Part shown: one piece after another, positions 25,197 to 37,774 of the stretch | How positions within the stretch are numbered: position 1 is the stretch's first letter | Layout: every line of letters starts with the position of its first letter | Origin: Rosa chinensis | Lineage: Eukaryota > Streptophyta > Magnoliopsida > Rosales > Rosaceae | NCBI RefSeq assembly: GCF_002994745.2 | Contig: NC_037091.1 | Span: forward strand, 23,999,789-24,063,788 | Reading direction: 5' to 3' | Length of the DNA stretch: 64,000 nt | Position numbers and translations under genes: made by a program | The notes under the pieces: model-generated | Database searches by the model: none | Told to the model about the DNA's origin: nothing | What the model saw: only the letters and a program-made list of their open reading frames with translations

Positions 25197-26633
25197 TTAG
25201 AAAACGCCCCTGCGAGAAACTGCCTTTGTAAGACTGTCTGCCAACTGCTCCTCAGTAGGTACGAAGGGAAAAGAGATGATTTGTTGATCCAGCTTCTCTT
25301 TGATGAAGTGTCTATCAACCTCCACATGTTTTGTGAGATCATGTTGGACAGGATTATGAGCAATTTCAACTGCAGCTTTGTTATCACAAAATAAGGGCAT
25401 GGCTTTCTTCTGCTTGAACCCCAAATCCCTCAACAAGTGCCTCAACCACAACATCTCACAAACTCCATGAGCCATTCCTCTATATTATGCTTCAGCACTA
25501 GAACGGGCCACCACCTTCTGTTTCTTACTCTTCCAAGTAACTAAATTCCCACCTAAAAACTTAAAGTATCCGGAAGTGGACTGTCGATCAGTTATACAAC
25601 CTGCCCAGTCTACATCTGTATACCCCAAAACATCCAAATGCCTATGCTTAGAAAACAGCAACCCCCTTCCAAGGGCAGACTTCAAGTACCTCAAGATCCT
25701 AACTACAGCTTCCATATGAGCCTTACTAGGATTATGCATGAACTGACTCACAACGCTAACTGCATAAGCTAAGTCTGGTCTAGTGTGTGACAAATAAATT
25801 AATCTTCCAACTAACCTCTGATATCTTGCCTTATTCCTGGGTACTTGATCTGGATACTCAGCTAACCGATGGTTCTACTCAATGGGTGTGTCAGCTGGTT
25901 GGCAATCAAGCATACCCGTCTCTGCTAATAAGTCAAGGACATACTTTCTCTGGCTCAACATAATACAATCTTTTCCTCTAGCAACTTCAATTCCCAAGAA
26001 ATATTTCAAACTCCCTAAGTCTTTCATTTCAAATTCTACAGACAATGCACCCTGCAACTTCTTAATCTCCTCAAGATCATTACCTGTCACCACCATGTCA
26101 TCCACATAAATAATTAAATCTGTAACTTTACCCTTCTGATGCTTAAGGAATAGGGTATGATTTGAATTGCTCTGCCTATACCCAATCCTCCTCATGAATG
26201 TCGTGAATCGACCAAACCAAGCTCTTGGAGATTGTTTGAGGCCATATAAGGACTTCCTTAAACGACACACCACCTTGACTCCAGTGGAAGTACCATATCC
26301 CGGAGGCAAGTCCATGTATACTTCTTCATTCAAATCACCATGCAAGAAGGCATTTTTTACATCAAATTGTTGCAGAGGCCAATCAAGATTAGCTGCTAGA
26401 GACAGAAGTACCCGGATTGTATTGATCTTTGCTACTGGTGCAAAAGTTTCATCATAGTCCACACCATACTTCTGGGTATAACCCTTCGCTACTAGCCTTG
26501 CCTTATATCTGTCCATCGAACCATCTGAATTATGCTTCACTGTATACACCCATCGACACCCAACTGTTTTCTTTCCAGGAGGTAATGATACTAACTCCCA
26601 CGTTTGATTTTTTTCAAGTGCATCCATCTCCAC
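25197..26633 (-). pseudogene. copia reverse transcriptase and RNase H
   Basis: 26,633-25,875 encodes the RT: MDALEKNQTWELVSLPPGKK at its start, then the FDVKNAFLHGDL block and the catalytic IIYVDDMVVTGND. After a stop, 25,793-25,485 has SHTRPDLAYAVSVVSQFM and the first RNase H aspartate region (GYTDVDWAG). After another stop, 25,475-25,197 has MPLFCDNKAAVEIAHNPV and the end EEQLADSLTKAV. The three ORFs share one frame order and together span the usual C-terminal half of copia pol. Confidence 0.95.
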
Positions 26634-26662
26634 AACTATTGCTTTTGCTCACTTCTCGTCCT

Positions 26663-27649
26663 TCATTGCATCCTGCACTTTACTAGGAAGTGACACAGAA
26701 GATAATTATGAGTAGACACATAATTAGCTACATGATATTTGGTCTTAGCACACAAGCTTGGTTCATATTTCTTAGCAGGCTGGCCACAATTGGACTGTTC
26801 TGGTAAGACTCGTGTTTGAACATGTGTAGAATCTGTTAAAAGAGTAACACTATTAGACAAAGGTGGGTTATGGGACAAAGGCAACCTACTACGTACCTTA
26901 GATGAAGATTGAACAGGGGAGACCACTGATGGAGAGGGAGAGATTGAATGACTAGGAGCTTCTTCTTGAAGGGTAGACGATTCGGCAATTGCATTTTCTG
27001 TGTCGGAACTCACAATGCTCTGTTCGGCAGTAGCATGGCGAAGAGTAGACGATTCAGTAATTGCCTTTTCTATTTTGGAACTTGTAATGCTCTGTTCGGC
27101 AGTTGCATGGTGAAGGCTAGACGATTCAGCAATTTCCTTTTCTGTTTCGGAACTCGAAACGCTCTGTTCGGCAATTGCCATTTCTATTTCTGCAGGAGTG
27201 TCATTGTTTTTTGGGGCATTTGACACTTCCTCTTCACAAACCAATTGATCGTTTGAGATAAAGCGATCGATCGTTGGCCTTGTTTGGCATTGTCCTTCAT
27301 AAAAAACACCTTGCTCCCCCTGACTATGAGTTGTAGAAGGTGGAAAATAACATGTATCCTCACTGAATGTCACATCCATGGTGACATAAAATCTTTGAGA
27401 GGGAGGATGATAACACTTGTATCCTTTCTGCTGAGTCCCATACCCGACAAAGACACACTTGAGAGCCCTTGCATCTAACTTAGAACGTTGGTTCTTATAG
27501 AGATGGACATAGGCTACACAACCAAAGATACGAGCAGGAAGGGTATTAAGAGATGGGATAGAGACATAACTAGACAATACCTTGAATGGAATACGACCTT
27601 GAAGAGAGGAAGATGGGGGACGATTAATAAGATGGGAGGCACACAACAC
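26663..27649 (-). pseudogene. copia integrase C-terminus and linker
   Basis: Starts LCASHLINRPPSSSLQGRIP and continues through FGCVAYVHLYKNQRSKLDAR and CVFVGYGTQQKGYKCY, the GKGY-like integrase end of copia. The linker then contains three imperfect 24-residue repeats starting AEQS (72-bp units at about 26,976-27,175). The frame is broken before RT. Confidence 0.9.
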
Positions 27650-28298
27650 TGCCTCTCACCAAAGGTATTTAGGCATATTGGCACTAAGGAGAAGGGCTCG
27701 ACCCATGTCTAACAAATGTCAATTCTTCCGCTCAGAGACTCCATTCTGTTCTGGTGTTTGTGGGCAAGTGGTTTGGTGAACAATTCCATGAGATTGGAAG
27801 TAATCATGAAATGAATGATTAACAAACTCTTCCCCATTATCAGACTGAAAGACCTTAATACGAACTTCATATTGGGTACGAACAAGATTATGGAAGGCTG
27901 TAAAGGCAGAGAAAACTGTATGTTTTGACTTAAGCAAAACAACCCAAGTTAATCTGGTGAAGTCATCAATGAATAAAACAAAATAATGCATTCCTGAAAG
28001 AGTTGAATTTCTTGAAGGTCCCCATAAATCAGAATGAATTAATTCAAAAGGCATTGTACTAGACTGAAAGCTAGAAGGATAACTAGACCTATGACTCTTG
28101 GCTAAAGCACAGGTTTCACAATGTAGACTAGAATCACTTATTCCCAAAAAAAGAGAAGGCATGGACTTCTTCATGACAGCAAAGGATGGGTGACCCAAAC
28201 GACGATGTCATAACCACAATTCATTCATCCGATCAGAACTCAATGTCAAGGCAACATGACCTTGTGGACTTGATGGTGCTTGTGTCGATCCTCCGTAC
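27650..28298 (-). pseudogene. copia integrase core
   Basis: Minus-strand ORF 28,198-27,719: HPSFAVMKKSMPSLF, the zinc-binding CETCALAK, then the first core aspartate (HSDLWGPS), FIDDFTRLTW, the second (FQSDNGEEF) and the glutamate region (PEQNGVSERKN). A stop in the MNELW.. region precedes it. Upstream the reading is cut at 28,298 by the nested element and resumes at 34,903. Confidence 0.95.
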
Positions 28299-30075
28299 TG
28301 ATACAGCTTTAAGCAAGCGCATAATTTAACCCTGAAATGTCATTGTCAGTATAGAATAAGTAGGGATCGTTCTAACCGGGGATTGAGGGTACACCTGTAA
28401 TTGCAAAAACAACTAAAGAATTAATACAAGTTCAAAGTATTATTTACAAAAATAAAACAGAGAAAGAAATATATACAAGTAAACACAATTAGGGGGGTTT
28501 AACGTAATCAAGCCCTAGAAAGCTAGTCAATCATAACATGTTTAACGTATTAAGAACAAAGAAAGGCTATCAACTCAAGTGTGCAACTTAGTATGAAAAG
28601 GTCCACCTAATTGCAATCCTCTTTAATTAAATTCGGTTTTTGTCCAAAACCTTTACTACTTTGATTCAAGTTACACAAAACAAAAAGTTGATTTCATGTT
28701 CTTAAACCTAGCACCATTCATATCAAAACCCTAAGTGTTTCGAACCACATAAGATTAAAATATAAAAGATATCTATAAAGCAAATTTAATTAAACAAACT
28801 CACATAAGCAACTCTCGAATTATAATATAAGAATCTGAAAATTTCATTCAATCATAAAAATTCCAGAAATAATAATTTTGTTCAATCATGAATGTCAACT
28901 AGTACATAACCAACGAATTCAAAACAAGGTTTACAAAGTAGAGGTCGAATTACACCGTGGATGGAAGATGAAGATGGATGATTTTCGTTGTGATCCTTGA
29001 AGCTTGAAAGCAAGTCTTCAATGGTGGATGGTGGAGGAATAGGTCACGGCTCCTTCTTCTCCCTTCGGCCTTGCTTGAAATCCGTGGCTTGCTTTAGAGG
29101 ATGGAGAGAATTTTCTAAATTTTTCTAAGGTGTGTGGAACCTCTCTCAACATCAAAGAGGTGGGTATATATAGGAGCACGGCTAGGATTCACAAAGCAAT
29201 CAGAAATTTCCACATAGCTTCCACCAATAGGAATTCGCCAAGTAAGCTTTGTGATGTGGTTCAACCAATCATAGAATGCCAAGTAAGCCTTGTGATGTGT
29301 TCCAACCAATCATAATTCTCTAAAATACCTCCCTAATATTTAATTGCCGAATTTCCTTGAAATTATTATGATTTTCTTCATGAATTTCGGCCAACATTCC
29401 TTTAGGGAATTTAGGGATGAATCTAGACGCCTTTTTAGCTTTTCCTTGGTGCACACATATTTTCCTTCCATAAATATCTCCCTTTTCAGACCAAAAAAAA
29501 AATATCTCCCTTGAATCTCTCTTGGCGTCATCTCCTTGATTATTTCTGATTTTCACGTTGGCAATCACACCAAATTATTCCTCCAACAATATTTCTTTAC
29601 ATAAAAGTCTCCCAAGAAAATCTCTCCTTGAAATCCTCAATCAATCATCTTTAATTCCCACGTTGTCACCTTGTTTTTCCTTAAGTATTACACGGCAAAT
29701 TTAATCCCCAAGGAAAATATATTTTCCTTTTTTTAAAAAAACTCTTCCTTGATTCTCTCCTTGCCATGTCATCTTCATGAAACTTCTCGTTCCATTTATG
29801 AACTCAATTCAGCTTATTTATTCCAAAAACCTGAAAATAGAAGCTTTCTAAAATAAGAAATGGAAACTTTCTTAAACTAAAATGGAAACTTTCTTAAATT
29901 AAAATGGAAACTTTCTAAAAATGGAAAATAGAAACTACAAAACGGAAACTTTCTACAATTAGGAACTTTCCCATTCAAAGAATGGAAACTTTCCTAAACA
30001 GAGTTTTATTAAGGAAATAACGCAGAAAATATAGGGAAATAACAGTTAAAACGTCGCATTAAAATGCTCCTATCA
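28299..30075 (-). repeat. 3' LTR of the Tat/Ogre-type element
   Basis: Lacks a segment of about 250 bp that is present in the other LTR (33,077-33,325). Otherwise differences are few and mostly transitions. Open frames within both LTRs give near-identical conceptual products only because the LTRs are alike. Confidence 0.9.
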
Positions 30076-32872
30076 AATTCCCCCACACTTATCTTTTGCT
30101 AGTCCCTTAGCAAAATCACACAAAGACTCAACTAAGACTCAAAGAAAATTTAAAGACTCTACACAAACAATGACTCTACTGCCCTTCAACTTTTTGTCTC
30201 AGCAATCTCTTACTTTCATAACACCAAGATTAGCACTCAACCAAGAATCAATGTTTAAGCATTTGAGAGTTAATTAAAACATGTAATCCACACATACACA
30301 AGTAGGACTTGGTTTGTAACAATGGTGATGGGGTTAAGCTCAGCATGCTTCAGACAAGTATGATTCATATCCTCACCAGGTATATCCACTCTTTCTTCTC
30401 TCAGATCATGGCAATGCTTAAAAGCTTATACACTCAAGTATATGTGAAAGATAGCAAGTACATCACATATCATATGAAACGAAAGCACATGTATATATTT
30501 TTCTAAGATCTCATGAAAGATACCAACTACTTGCACAGATGGACCCAAGCCATAGGTTCAACTCTTGTAACTCATCTCCATAGATCAAAGACTGTCCCAT
30601 CTTAAGGATCAAGAAGGTCTTCTCAAAGGTTGTAATTGGGCCATGGCTCAAGGTTTTAAGAAACAAAGGATAAGGAATTTAACAAAGTGTCCTAAAAACT
30701 TAGCAGAGCTCATGTAAATGTAGAGACTTCTAAAAAATCCACCAAGGCATATAAAACGTCATAATCCCATAGAAGTAAAGGGCCATATGTCTTCATGTTG
30801 GGCCCTAACTTCACTCTAAACTTCCTTTGAACTCTAGTGAATTGGACAAAGGCCAAATTTTTCATTAGTGGGCCTTCAATTCAAAACAATCTCCAAACTT
30901 ACCAAGTATGGGGGACTAAAATCCATAGATATATTTTTCTTTTTCTTTTCTAGCCGTACACATTTTTCTTTTTTTTTCATTTCTTTTTTCACGGCTTTCA
31001 CATATTTTTCTCTGTATGGACAAGTCTACCCCCACACTTGAACTTTCACCTCTTCTCAATCTTCATTCTCAATGCCAAATCCTTAAGTAATGTCCCAAAA
31101 GATAGCTCCACTAAGTTTTAGAACAAAGGGTAGGAGTGTAGCTATACTAAGGTTCAGGGTTAAGGATTTTAAGGGTGATGAAAGAAAAAGCTTAACGTAG
31201 GCTCAAAGGGGTTAAACTAGGGGAGTCCCACGACAGGCACAAATAGGGACACAAGTTTATTTGGCAATGGTGATAATTCCTAGGGTGCCTCTATCCTTTC
31301 CAGAATCAGGGCCATGTATTGATAAAATATCTCAACAAGCACAAGAGCGAATTCTTGCATTCTCTAGTCCATCAAACTTAATCTATGGCAAGCAGTCAAT
31401 CAAATGAAAGAATAATGAGATCATCAAAACATCGCCAAGAAATTAAGAATATATTCTTTTTAATTATCACTCCAAGAAAAAGGGACATGGCTCAAATATC
31501 TCACATGGGTTTTTATGAATCAAAACTCATTTTAACATGCTCATATTCTGTACCAAGGTCACGAAATCCATATCCACTACACATGCATACATTTTTCATA
31601 TATCTCAATTAACCAAAGAATACCATTTTAAAATCATCTCAATCTTGTGATCCTCTTTTAGCCATAATTTCAGAGATATAAGCTCGTCCTAGACAGTTGA
31701 AAGGGCATCCTAAGACTCAAAAATAAAAACAAAAGACTAAGACTCAATAAATAAAGAGAACGGAATTTTTTTTTTTTTTTTTTTTGGAAATTTTTTGATT
31801 TTTTTGTATTTTCCAATATATATGACTCAAAATAAAAAACAAAAGTATAAATCCCTTCCCCCACACTTAAATATTGCATTGTCCTCAATGTAATCAATTA
31901 TAAGCATGCAATGAAACAATTAAGCATATAGCGATGGAATGTACGAAAACAAAAACAAAAGAGAAAATTTGAAAAATAAAAGAAATAGGGAAGGAGAAAG
32001 CAAATCTGTGTTTGTAGTCTCCAGAACAGCTACTTCTGAATTGGGTTGCCTCCCAAGCAGCGCTTGAGTTTAACGTCTTTCAGCCAGACGGAATAGATAT
32101 TAAAAAGTTAGTAACTATAATTAACAAAGAAATACAAAAAATATAAACAAGTAACAAAGAATTACAAACTACAAATATAATTAACAAGTACATTGTACAC
32201 AAGACACAAGTTAGGTACACAAGTGAGTAAAAAAAAACATGAAAAATATTTGCACAAATGTTTTTTTTTTACCTTAGTGTATCACAACATTTTGTTACAT
32301 TTTCTTTTGTCATAAATATTATTGATATCAAATCTAATTCCAAGCGGTAAATCAAGTTGGACATGCGGCCCAAGTATAGTCGTCTAGACACAAAGTCCCT
32401 CTTACATCCTTTGGGCAATCTTACTGAAATGGCCAGGTAGGGGAGGACGAACACGAGAGGAAAAATCTATTTTGGCATGAGCTACTCTCACATAGTGGTT
32501 TAGGCCCATTTTTAAGCACTTCTGGATTCAAAAACCCGTCATGAACGTTGTCCCCTTCCTAGACACCATTCCACATAGGCTATACTTACTAAGATGAAAA
32601 AAAGTCATAAGTGTGAAGACAGTTCAACAAGTGTTAATAAAGGTCGCCCTCAACCTTAAGGGACCTGAACTAAGTACCAATAAGGGGTTTAGACCAATAT
32701 TAACAAACGCGACTTCACCTATTCCTCTCAAATTACAACCTACAATTAAAATTCGTATTCAACAATATAAAAAATATCCTAGTTAATTTAAACTAAGTTT
32801 CAAACAGTTTATATACAACAATTATAAACAAAAACAAGTGATTTTTCAATCCCCGGCAACGGCGCCAAAAAT
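30076..32872 (-). other. internal region of the Tat/Ogre-type element
   Basis: No gag/pol domain. Near 32,040-32,090 the plus strand has 'gggttgcctcccaagcagcg', a block that I know from the end of the coding region of Tat-lineage elements. Several C-rich 'ccccacactt' words (30,080; 31,030; 31,860) repeat the polypurine-tract region. Otherwise AT-rich, with a T-run at about 31,768. Confidence 0.6.
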
Positions 32873-34897
32873 TGATACAGCTTTAAGCAAGCGCATAATT
32901 TAACCCTGAAATGTCATTGTCAATATAGAATAAGTAGGGATCATTCTAACCGGGGATTGAGGGTACACCTGTAATTGCAAAAACAACTAAAGAATTAATA
33001 CAAGTTCAAAGTATTATTTACAAAAATAAAACAAAGAAAGAAATATATACAAGTAAACACAATTAGGGGGGTTTAGGATTATTAAATTAAACATTAAATA
33101 AATAAAATAAAGAAAATGTAAAAACATATATACAAGGGTGGAATGAGGGAACAAAGATCAAAACCGAAACTATGATCAAATTCGATTAAACCCTAATATT
33201 GTTCATCTAAGTCATGAGAAAGGAGTTGATCATGTGAAATATTCGAAAGCAAATAATTTCCCATTTTTTACTTTTCAATGCTAATTAACCTAAGTGAAAG
33301 CACAAAGATTAATCCTATCAAACATGTAATCAAGCCCTAGAAAGCTAGTCAATCATGACATGTTTAACGCATTAAGAACAAAGAAAGGCTATCAACTCAA
33401 GTGTGCAACTTAGTATGAAAAAGTCCACCTAATTGCAATCCTCTTTAATTAAATTCGGTTTTTGTCCAAAACCTTTACTACTTCGATTCAAGTTACACAA
33501 AACAAAAAGTTGATTTCGTGTTCTTAAACCTAGCACCATTCATATCAAAACCCTAAGTGTTTCGAACCACATAAGATTAAAATACAAAAGATATCTATAA
33601 AGCAAATTTAATTAAACAAACTCACATAAACAACTCTCGAATTACAATATAAGAATCTGAAAATTTCATTCAATCATAAAAATTCCAGAAATAATAATTT
33701 TGTTCAATCATGAATGTCAACTAGTACATAACCAACGAATTCAAAACAAGGTTTACAAAGTAGAGGTCGAATTATCCCGTGGATGGAAGATGAAGATGGA
33801 TGATTTTCGTTGTGATCCTTGAAGCTTGAAAGCAAGTCTTCAATGGTGGATGGGGGAGGAATAGGTCACGGCTCCTTCTTCTCCCTTCGGCCTTGCTTGA
33901 AATCCGTGGCTTGCTTTAGAGGATGGAGAGAATTTTCTAAATTTTTCTAAGGTGTGTGGAACCTCTCTCAACGTCAAAGAGGTGGGTATATATAGGAGCA
34001 CGGCTAGGATTCACAAAGCAATCAGAAATTTCCACATAGCTTCCACCAATAGGAATTCGCCAAGTAAGCTTTGTGATGTGGTTCAACCAATCATAGAATG
34101 CCAAGTAAGCCTTGTGATGTGTTCCAACCAATCATAATTCTCTAAAATACCTCCCTAATATTTAATTGCTGAATTTCCTTGAAATTATTATGATTTTCTT
34201 CATGAATTTCGGCCAACATTCCTTTAGGGAATTTAGGGATGAATCTAGACGCCTTTTTAGCTTTTCCTTGGTGCACACATATTTTCCTTCCATAAATATC
34301 TCCCTTTTCAGACCAAAAAAAAAATATCTCCCTTGAATCTCTCTTGGCGTCATCTCCTTGATTATTTCTGATTTTCACGTTGGCAATCACACCAAATTAT
34401 TCCTCCAACAATATTTCTTTCCATAAAAGTCTCCCAAGAAAATCTCTCCTTGAAATCCTCAATCAATCATCTTTAATTCCCACGTTGTCACCTTGTTTTT
34501 CCTTAAGTATTACACGGCAAATTTAATCCCCAAGGAAAATATATTTTCCTTTTTTTAAAAAAACTCTTCCTTGATTCTCTCCTTGCCATGTCAACTTCAT
34601 GAAACTTCTCGTTCCATTTATGAACTCAATTCAGCTTATTTATTCCAAAAACCTGAAAATAGAAGCTTTCTAAAATAAGAAATGGAAACTTTCTTAAACT
34701 AAAATGGAAACTTTCTTAAACTAAAATGGAAACTTTCTTAAAATGGAAAATAGAAACTACAAAACGGAAACTTTCTACAATTAGGAACTTTCCCATTCGA
34801 AGAATGGAAACTTTCCTAAACAGAGTTTTATTAAAGAAATAACGCAGAAAATATAGGGAAATAACAGTTAAAACGTCGCATTAAAATGCTCCTATCA
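32873..34897 (-). repeat. 5' LTR of the Tat/Ogre-type element
   Basis: Full-length copy, 2,025 bp, adjoining the primer-binding site at about 32,850-32,871. Confidence 0.9.
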
Positions 34898-34902
34898 CGT
34901 AC

Positions 34903-35751
34903 ATGCAATCCAAGTGAAACAGTCTCTCCCTCAAATCTCCCTTGCCAATTATCACCCGAGTACACAGATCCTGAAAAATAACATACATAGGATAAAAAGT
35001 GACAGAGCATTTGTTTTGTGTGTTTAATTGAGACACAGACAAAAGATGATGAGATAAAGAGGGTACATAGAGGACATTATAAAGAGTAATGGACGGTGTA
35101 ACCTGGACTGACCAAATCTCTAAGACCGGAAAAGACTCACCATTGGCATTAGAAACATGTGTTATGGATGGGGAGGACAACGTGACAAAGAAAGACTTAT
35201 CATAGGTCATGTGATCAGACGCACCAGAATCAATTATCCATGTATATATTACTACTAGTAAAGCCAGAAACATTTAAAGCGACACCAATTTTACCTCGAT
35301 TCTTCTGAGTTAGGGAAACATTACCCATAGTTTGATCTAGGTCTTCCACATTATAGAAATCAGGTTCTTGCTCACCAGTTAGGTTGCCGCCGTGCTTTTA
35401 TAACCATTGTTACTTCTTTTCCAACTAGGATTATTGGAGTTGAGTCTTAGGAACTCGGGGCATTGACTCTTGTAGTGGCCAATAGTTTTACAATAGTTGC
35501 AAGTCACCTGACTATTGAACAACGAACTAAGGGACAAATATGCCATGCTTCTTCTTCAAGCAGTAACACAAACCACAAAATTTGACACGGCTAATGAAGG
35601 AGAGGCTGACAGCAAAGTATTGCAAACTTTAGGGTTCTAGGGCAAAAGGAACAGAGGATGAAGACAAAGGACAAACTCTTAAAGAGTACAAAGACAAATT
35701 TGCAGCGGAAACAAATGAACAGAGTTCAGACAGATCTCTGCTTTGATACCA
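34903..35751 (-). pseudogene. copia gag zinc knuckle and protease
   Basis: 35,273-34,903 encodes the aspartic protease start WIIDSGASDHM and the following LYNVLYVPSLSHHLLSVSQL, then a pre-integrase HLDC end cut by the nested element. Upstream, about 35,480-35,520, a CCHC knuckle reads CNYCKTIGHYKSQC. Only about 240 bp separate the primer site from the knuckle, so nearly all of gag is deleted. Confidence 0.85.
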
Positions 35752-35965
35752 AGTCAAACAGAACAAAGACAAAGGGAAAGTTTGGGAATTTCTGATGTAT
35801 TGATCTTCTCCAAAGATGGAGTACATATACACAGTATACACATTGCTAATAGGAAACTAATTACACCGTGATATTCTCCCCCTTAACTACATAATATTCT
35901 CCTTAACTATACAATCCTAATTATACTACAATTCCTACAATTATGGAGAGTAACTCACGCCAACA
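35752..35965 (-). repeat. copia 5' LTR
   Basis: TGTTGGCGTGAG... on the minus strand, directly followed by the TGGTATCAAAGC primer site (PBS ends at 35,751 on the plus strand). Confidence 0.85.
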
Positions 35966-36342
35966 GACACAAGTTGGATTTTCCACAGGTACAGACGTCA
36001 AATTAACAAGGACATACAGGCAACAGACTGCTGCCTCATATTTAAAAACTATCAATCGTCCCAAGCAGCATCACATATAGACTACTAGATTACATCCATA
36101 CTGATAGTCATGCTTTTAGATCTTGTAGCTAATATACACATCTCTTACCAACTTTCTAACAAAGCATTACCAGCTATTCAATCCAAAACGCATGAACATC
36201 ACCTACAAATTCTTATTTTCATACTCCTAGATGCATTTCCAACTTGTACCATGAAGGAATAGCATATTCCAATCAATTACCAAACAAACAACACGGCTAC
36301 AATGCTGGTAACCATCAATATTTCCAAAGGTACAAGTATTAC

Positions 36343-36855
36343 CTATCTCAATCGCAAAAGCTGCAAGATCTTCTTTGTCTTTGGATCATTGGCATTGAAA
36401 CTGAAAATACAATAATTAAAAGTATAAGGAAAAGAACCAGAACTATAAAGATCTCAATATATAAACAAATTAAGGATCATGACCTACCCACGGATACGAA
36501 TGATAAACAAAAGCTTTGAGTCTGGCTCGACATAGAATCCTCTTTTTAGCCTTGCTTCACGCTTCAACTGGACCAACTCATTGTCCTATAGTATATTAAC
36601 ATGAAGAATAAACATAAAGGACAAATCAATTAAAAGAAGTAGAGTGAAAATTAATATAATAAACCAAACAAGATGTACCTTCTTTGCGTACTCCTTGGTG
36701 TACTGTTTGAATTTGTTGTAAATAAGCTTTCTATTCTCAGCATTCTTCTTCTTGGCAGCTTCAAGCCCCTGCTTCTTTGCCAAGGCCCATTCCTTCTCTC
36801 TCTTCCTCTTCTTTAGAACAGACTCCAAAACCACTACCTTGACTGCTTCACCCAT
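36343..36855 (-). pseudogene. captured RPL7 exons 1-3
   Basis: Minus-strand start codon at 36,853-36,855. Exon one (36,679-36,855) encodes [20 protein letters not shown] and the basic [20 protein letters not shown]. Exon two (36,488-36,585) encodes [20 protein letters not shown] then [12 protein letters not shown]. Exon three (36,343-36,400) encodes DPKTKKILQLLRLR. Splice sites are intact by eye. This is the N-terminal third of 60S ribosomal protein L7, so genomic DNA, not a processed cDNA, was captured. The next exon lies 12 kb away at 24,068-24,131, beyond the copia insertion and the golgin fragment. Confidence 0.92.
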
Positions 36856-37000
36856 CTCTACAAATGTGGATCGCAGATAAATGAATGTACTTTCAAAACA
36901 AGCCATGTAAACTCACCACTCAAAACAATATCTCTGAGAACAGTGTTTCACACACATCAAAAGGGTGGTTCAAAATATTGAAACAAAAACTAAAAATGAA

Positions 37001-37774
37001 GGGTTATTATCACAAATGGTACATGAACTTATCCTCTATCTTATCGATGGTACCTGAACTTCAATTTTGATCACAACCAGTACCTGAATTTTTCGATTTC
37101 ATTTCAAATGGTACCTTTCACTAACTTCCGTTAATGTTCCGTTAAAAACTAACATGTGCAAAACACAAGACCTATATTCAATAGTAGTTTGACGAAAATA
37201 CCCATTTAAATAATTTTGTTTACTAGATATTTTGATAAATTAATATGTTAATAAAAATAGAAGTTCAATTAAAAATAGAATTAAAAATGTATCTCTACCC
37301 TCTTATTATAATAAAATTTAAAAGCAAGATATCAACAAAAATTAATTTGTTTTATAGATACAGACAAAACATTTCAAATAAAACTATAAAATATTTCTTT
37401 TGGACAAACTATAAAACATTTAAAACCAAAAACTTCTCAAAACTTTCGTAATTCTTTTTTTTTTCCTATCATTCATATTTTTAATTGAGGTTGAAAGTTT
37501 TTCCTTTTGATAGTCTCATTTTTTATAGCCACAATCTAAGTGAAAATAAGTGATATTACAAAAAAGAAGAAGGTAATTTTACAAATTTATCCTTGAAAAA
37601 TGAGTCACATGTTTGGCACATGTCAGTTTTTAACGAAACATTAACGGAAGTTAGTGATATGTACCATTTGAAATAAAATTGAAAAGTTCAGGTACTGATT
37701 GTGATCAAAATTGAAGTTCAGGTACCATCGATAAGATAGATGATAAGTTCAGGTACTATTTGTGATAATTACCC
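37001..37774. mobile_element. MULE-type MITE, 774 bp
   Basis: Long inverted repeats of about 160 bp (GGGTTATTATCACAAATGG... and its complement) with a perfect 9-bp duplication AAAAATGAA (36,992-37,000 and 37,775-37,783), as for Mutator-like elements. AT-rich interior without ORFs of note. It lies upstream of the RPL7 start inside CACTA-2. Confidence 0.9.

Larger units (their letters stand above)
28299..34897 (-). mobile_element. non-autonomous Tat/Ogre-type LTR element (LARD-like)
   Basis: LTRs at 28,299-30,075 and 32,873-34,897 (TGATACAG...CTCCTATCA on the plus strand), with perfect 5-bp duplication CGTAC (28,294-28,298 and 34,898-34,902). On the minus strand the 5' LTR is followed by TGGCGCCGTTGCCGGGGA, the Arg-tRNA type primer site typical of Ogre/Tat elements, and the 3' LTR is preceded by a GTGGGGGAATT polypurine tract. 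The 2.8 kb interior has no gag or pol. It must have relied on proteins of a relative. LTRs are nearly identical, so it is the youngest large insertion here. Confidence 0.9.
24963..35965 (-). mobile_element. Ty1-copia element nested in CACTA-2
   Basis: Minus-strand element with 5' LTR at 35,752-35,965, a Met-tRNA primer site (TGGTATCAAAGC on the minus strand, ending at 35,751), gag zinc knuckle, protease, integrase, RT and RNase H in copia order, a polypurine tract (TTGAGGGGGAG, 25,144-25,154) and a 3' LTR at 24,963-25,143. The flanks TACAC and GACAC are a probable 5-bp duplication with one mismatch. The body is interrupted by the 6.6 kb element at 28,299-34,897. Most of gag is deleted, and stops occur in RT and RNase H, so it cannot move by itself. 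Confidence 0.9.

Noticed and set aside
29115..34390. Identical small ORFs at 29,115-29,568 and 33,937-34,390 as duplicated genes
   Set aside because: They lie in the two LTRs of one element; identity reflects the LTR copies and not gene duplication.
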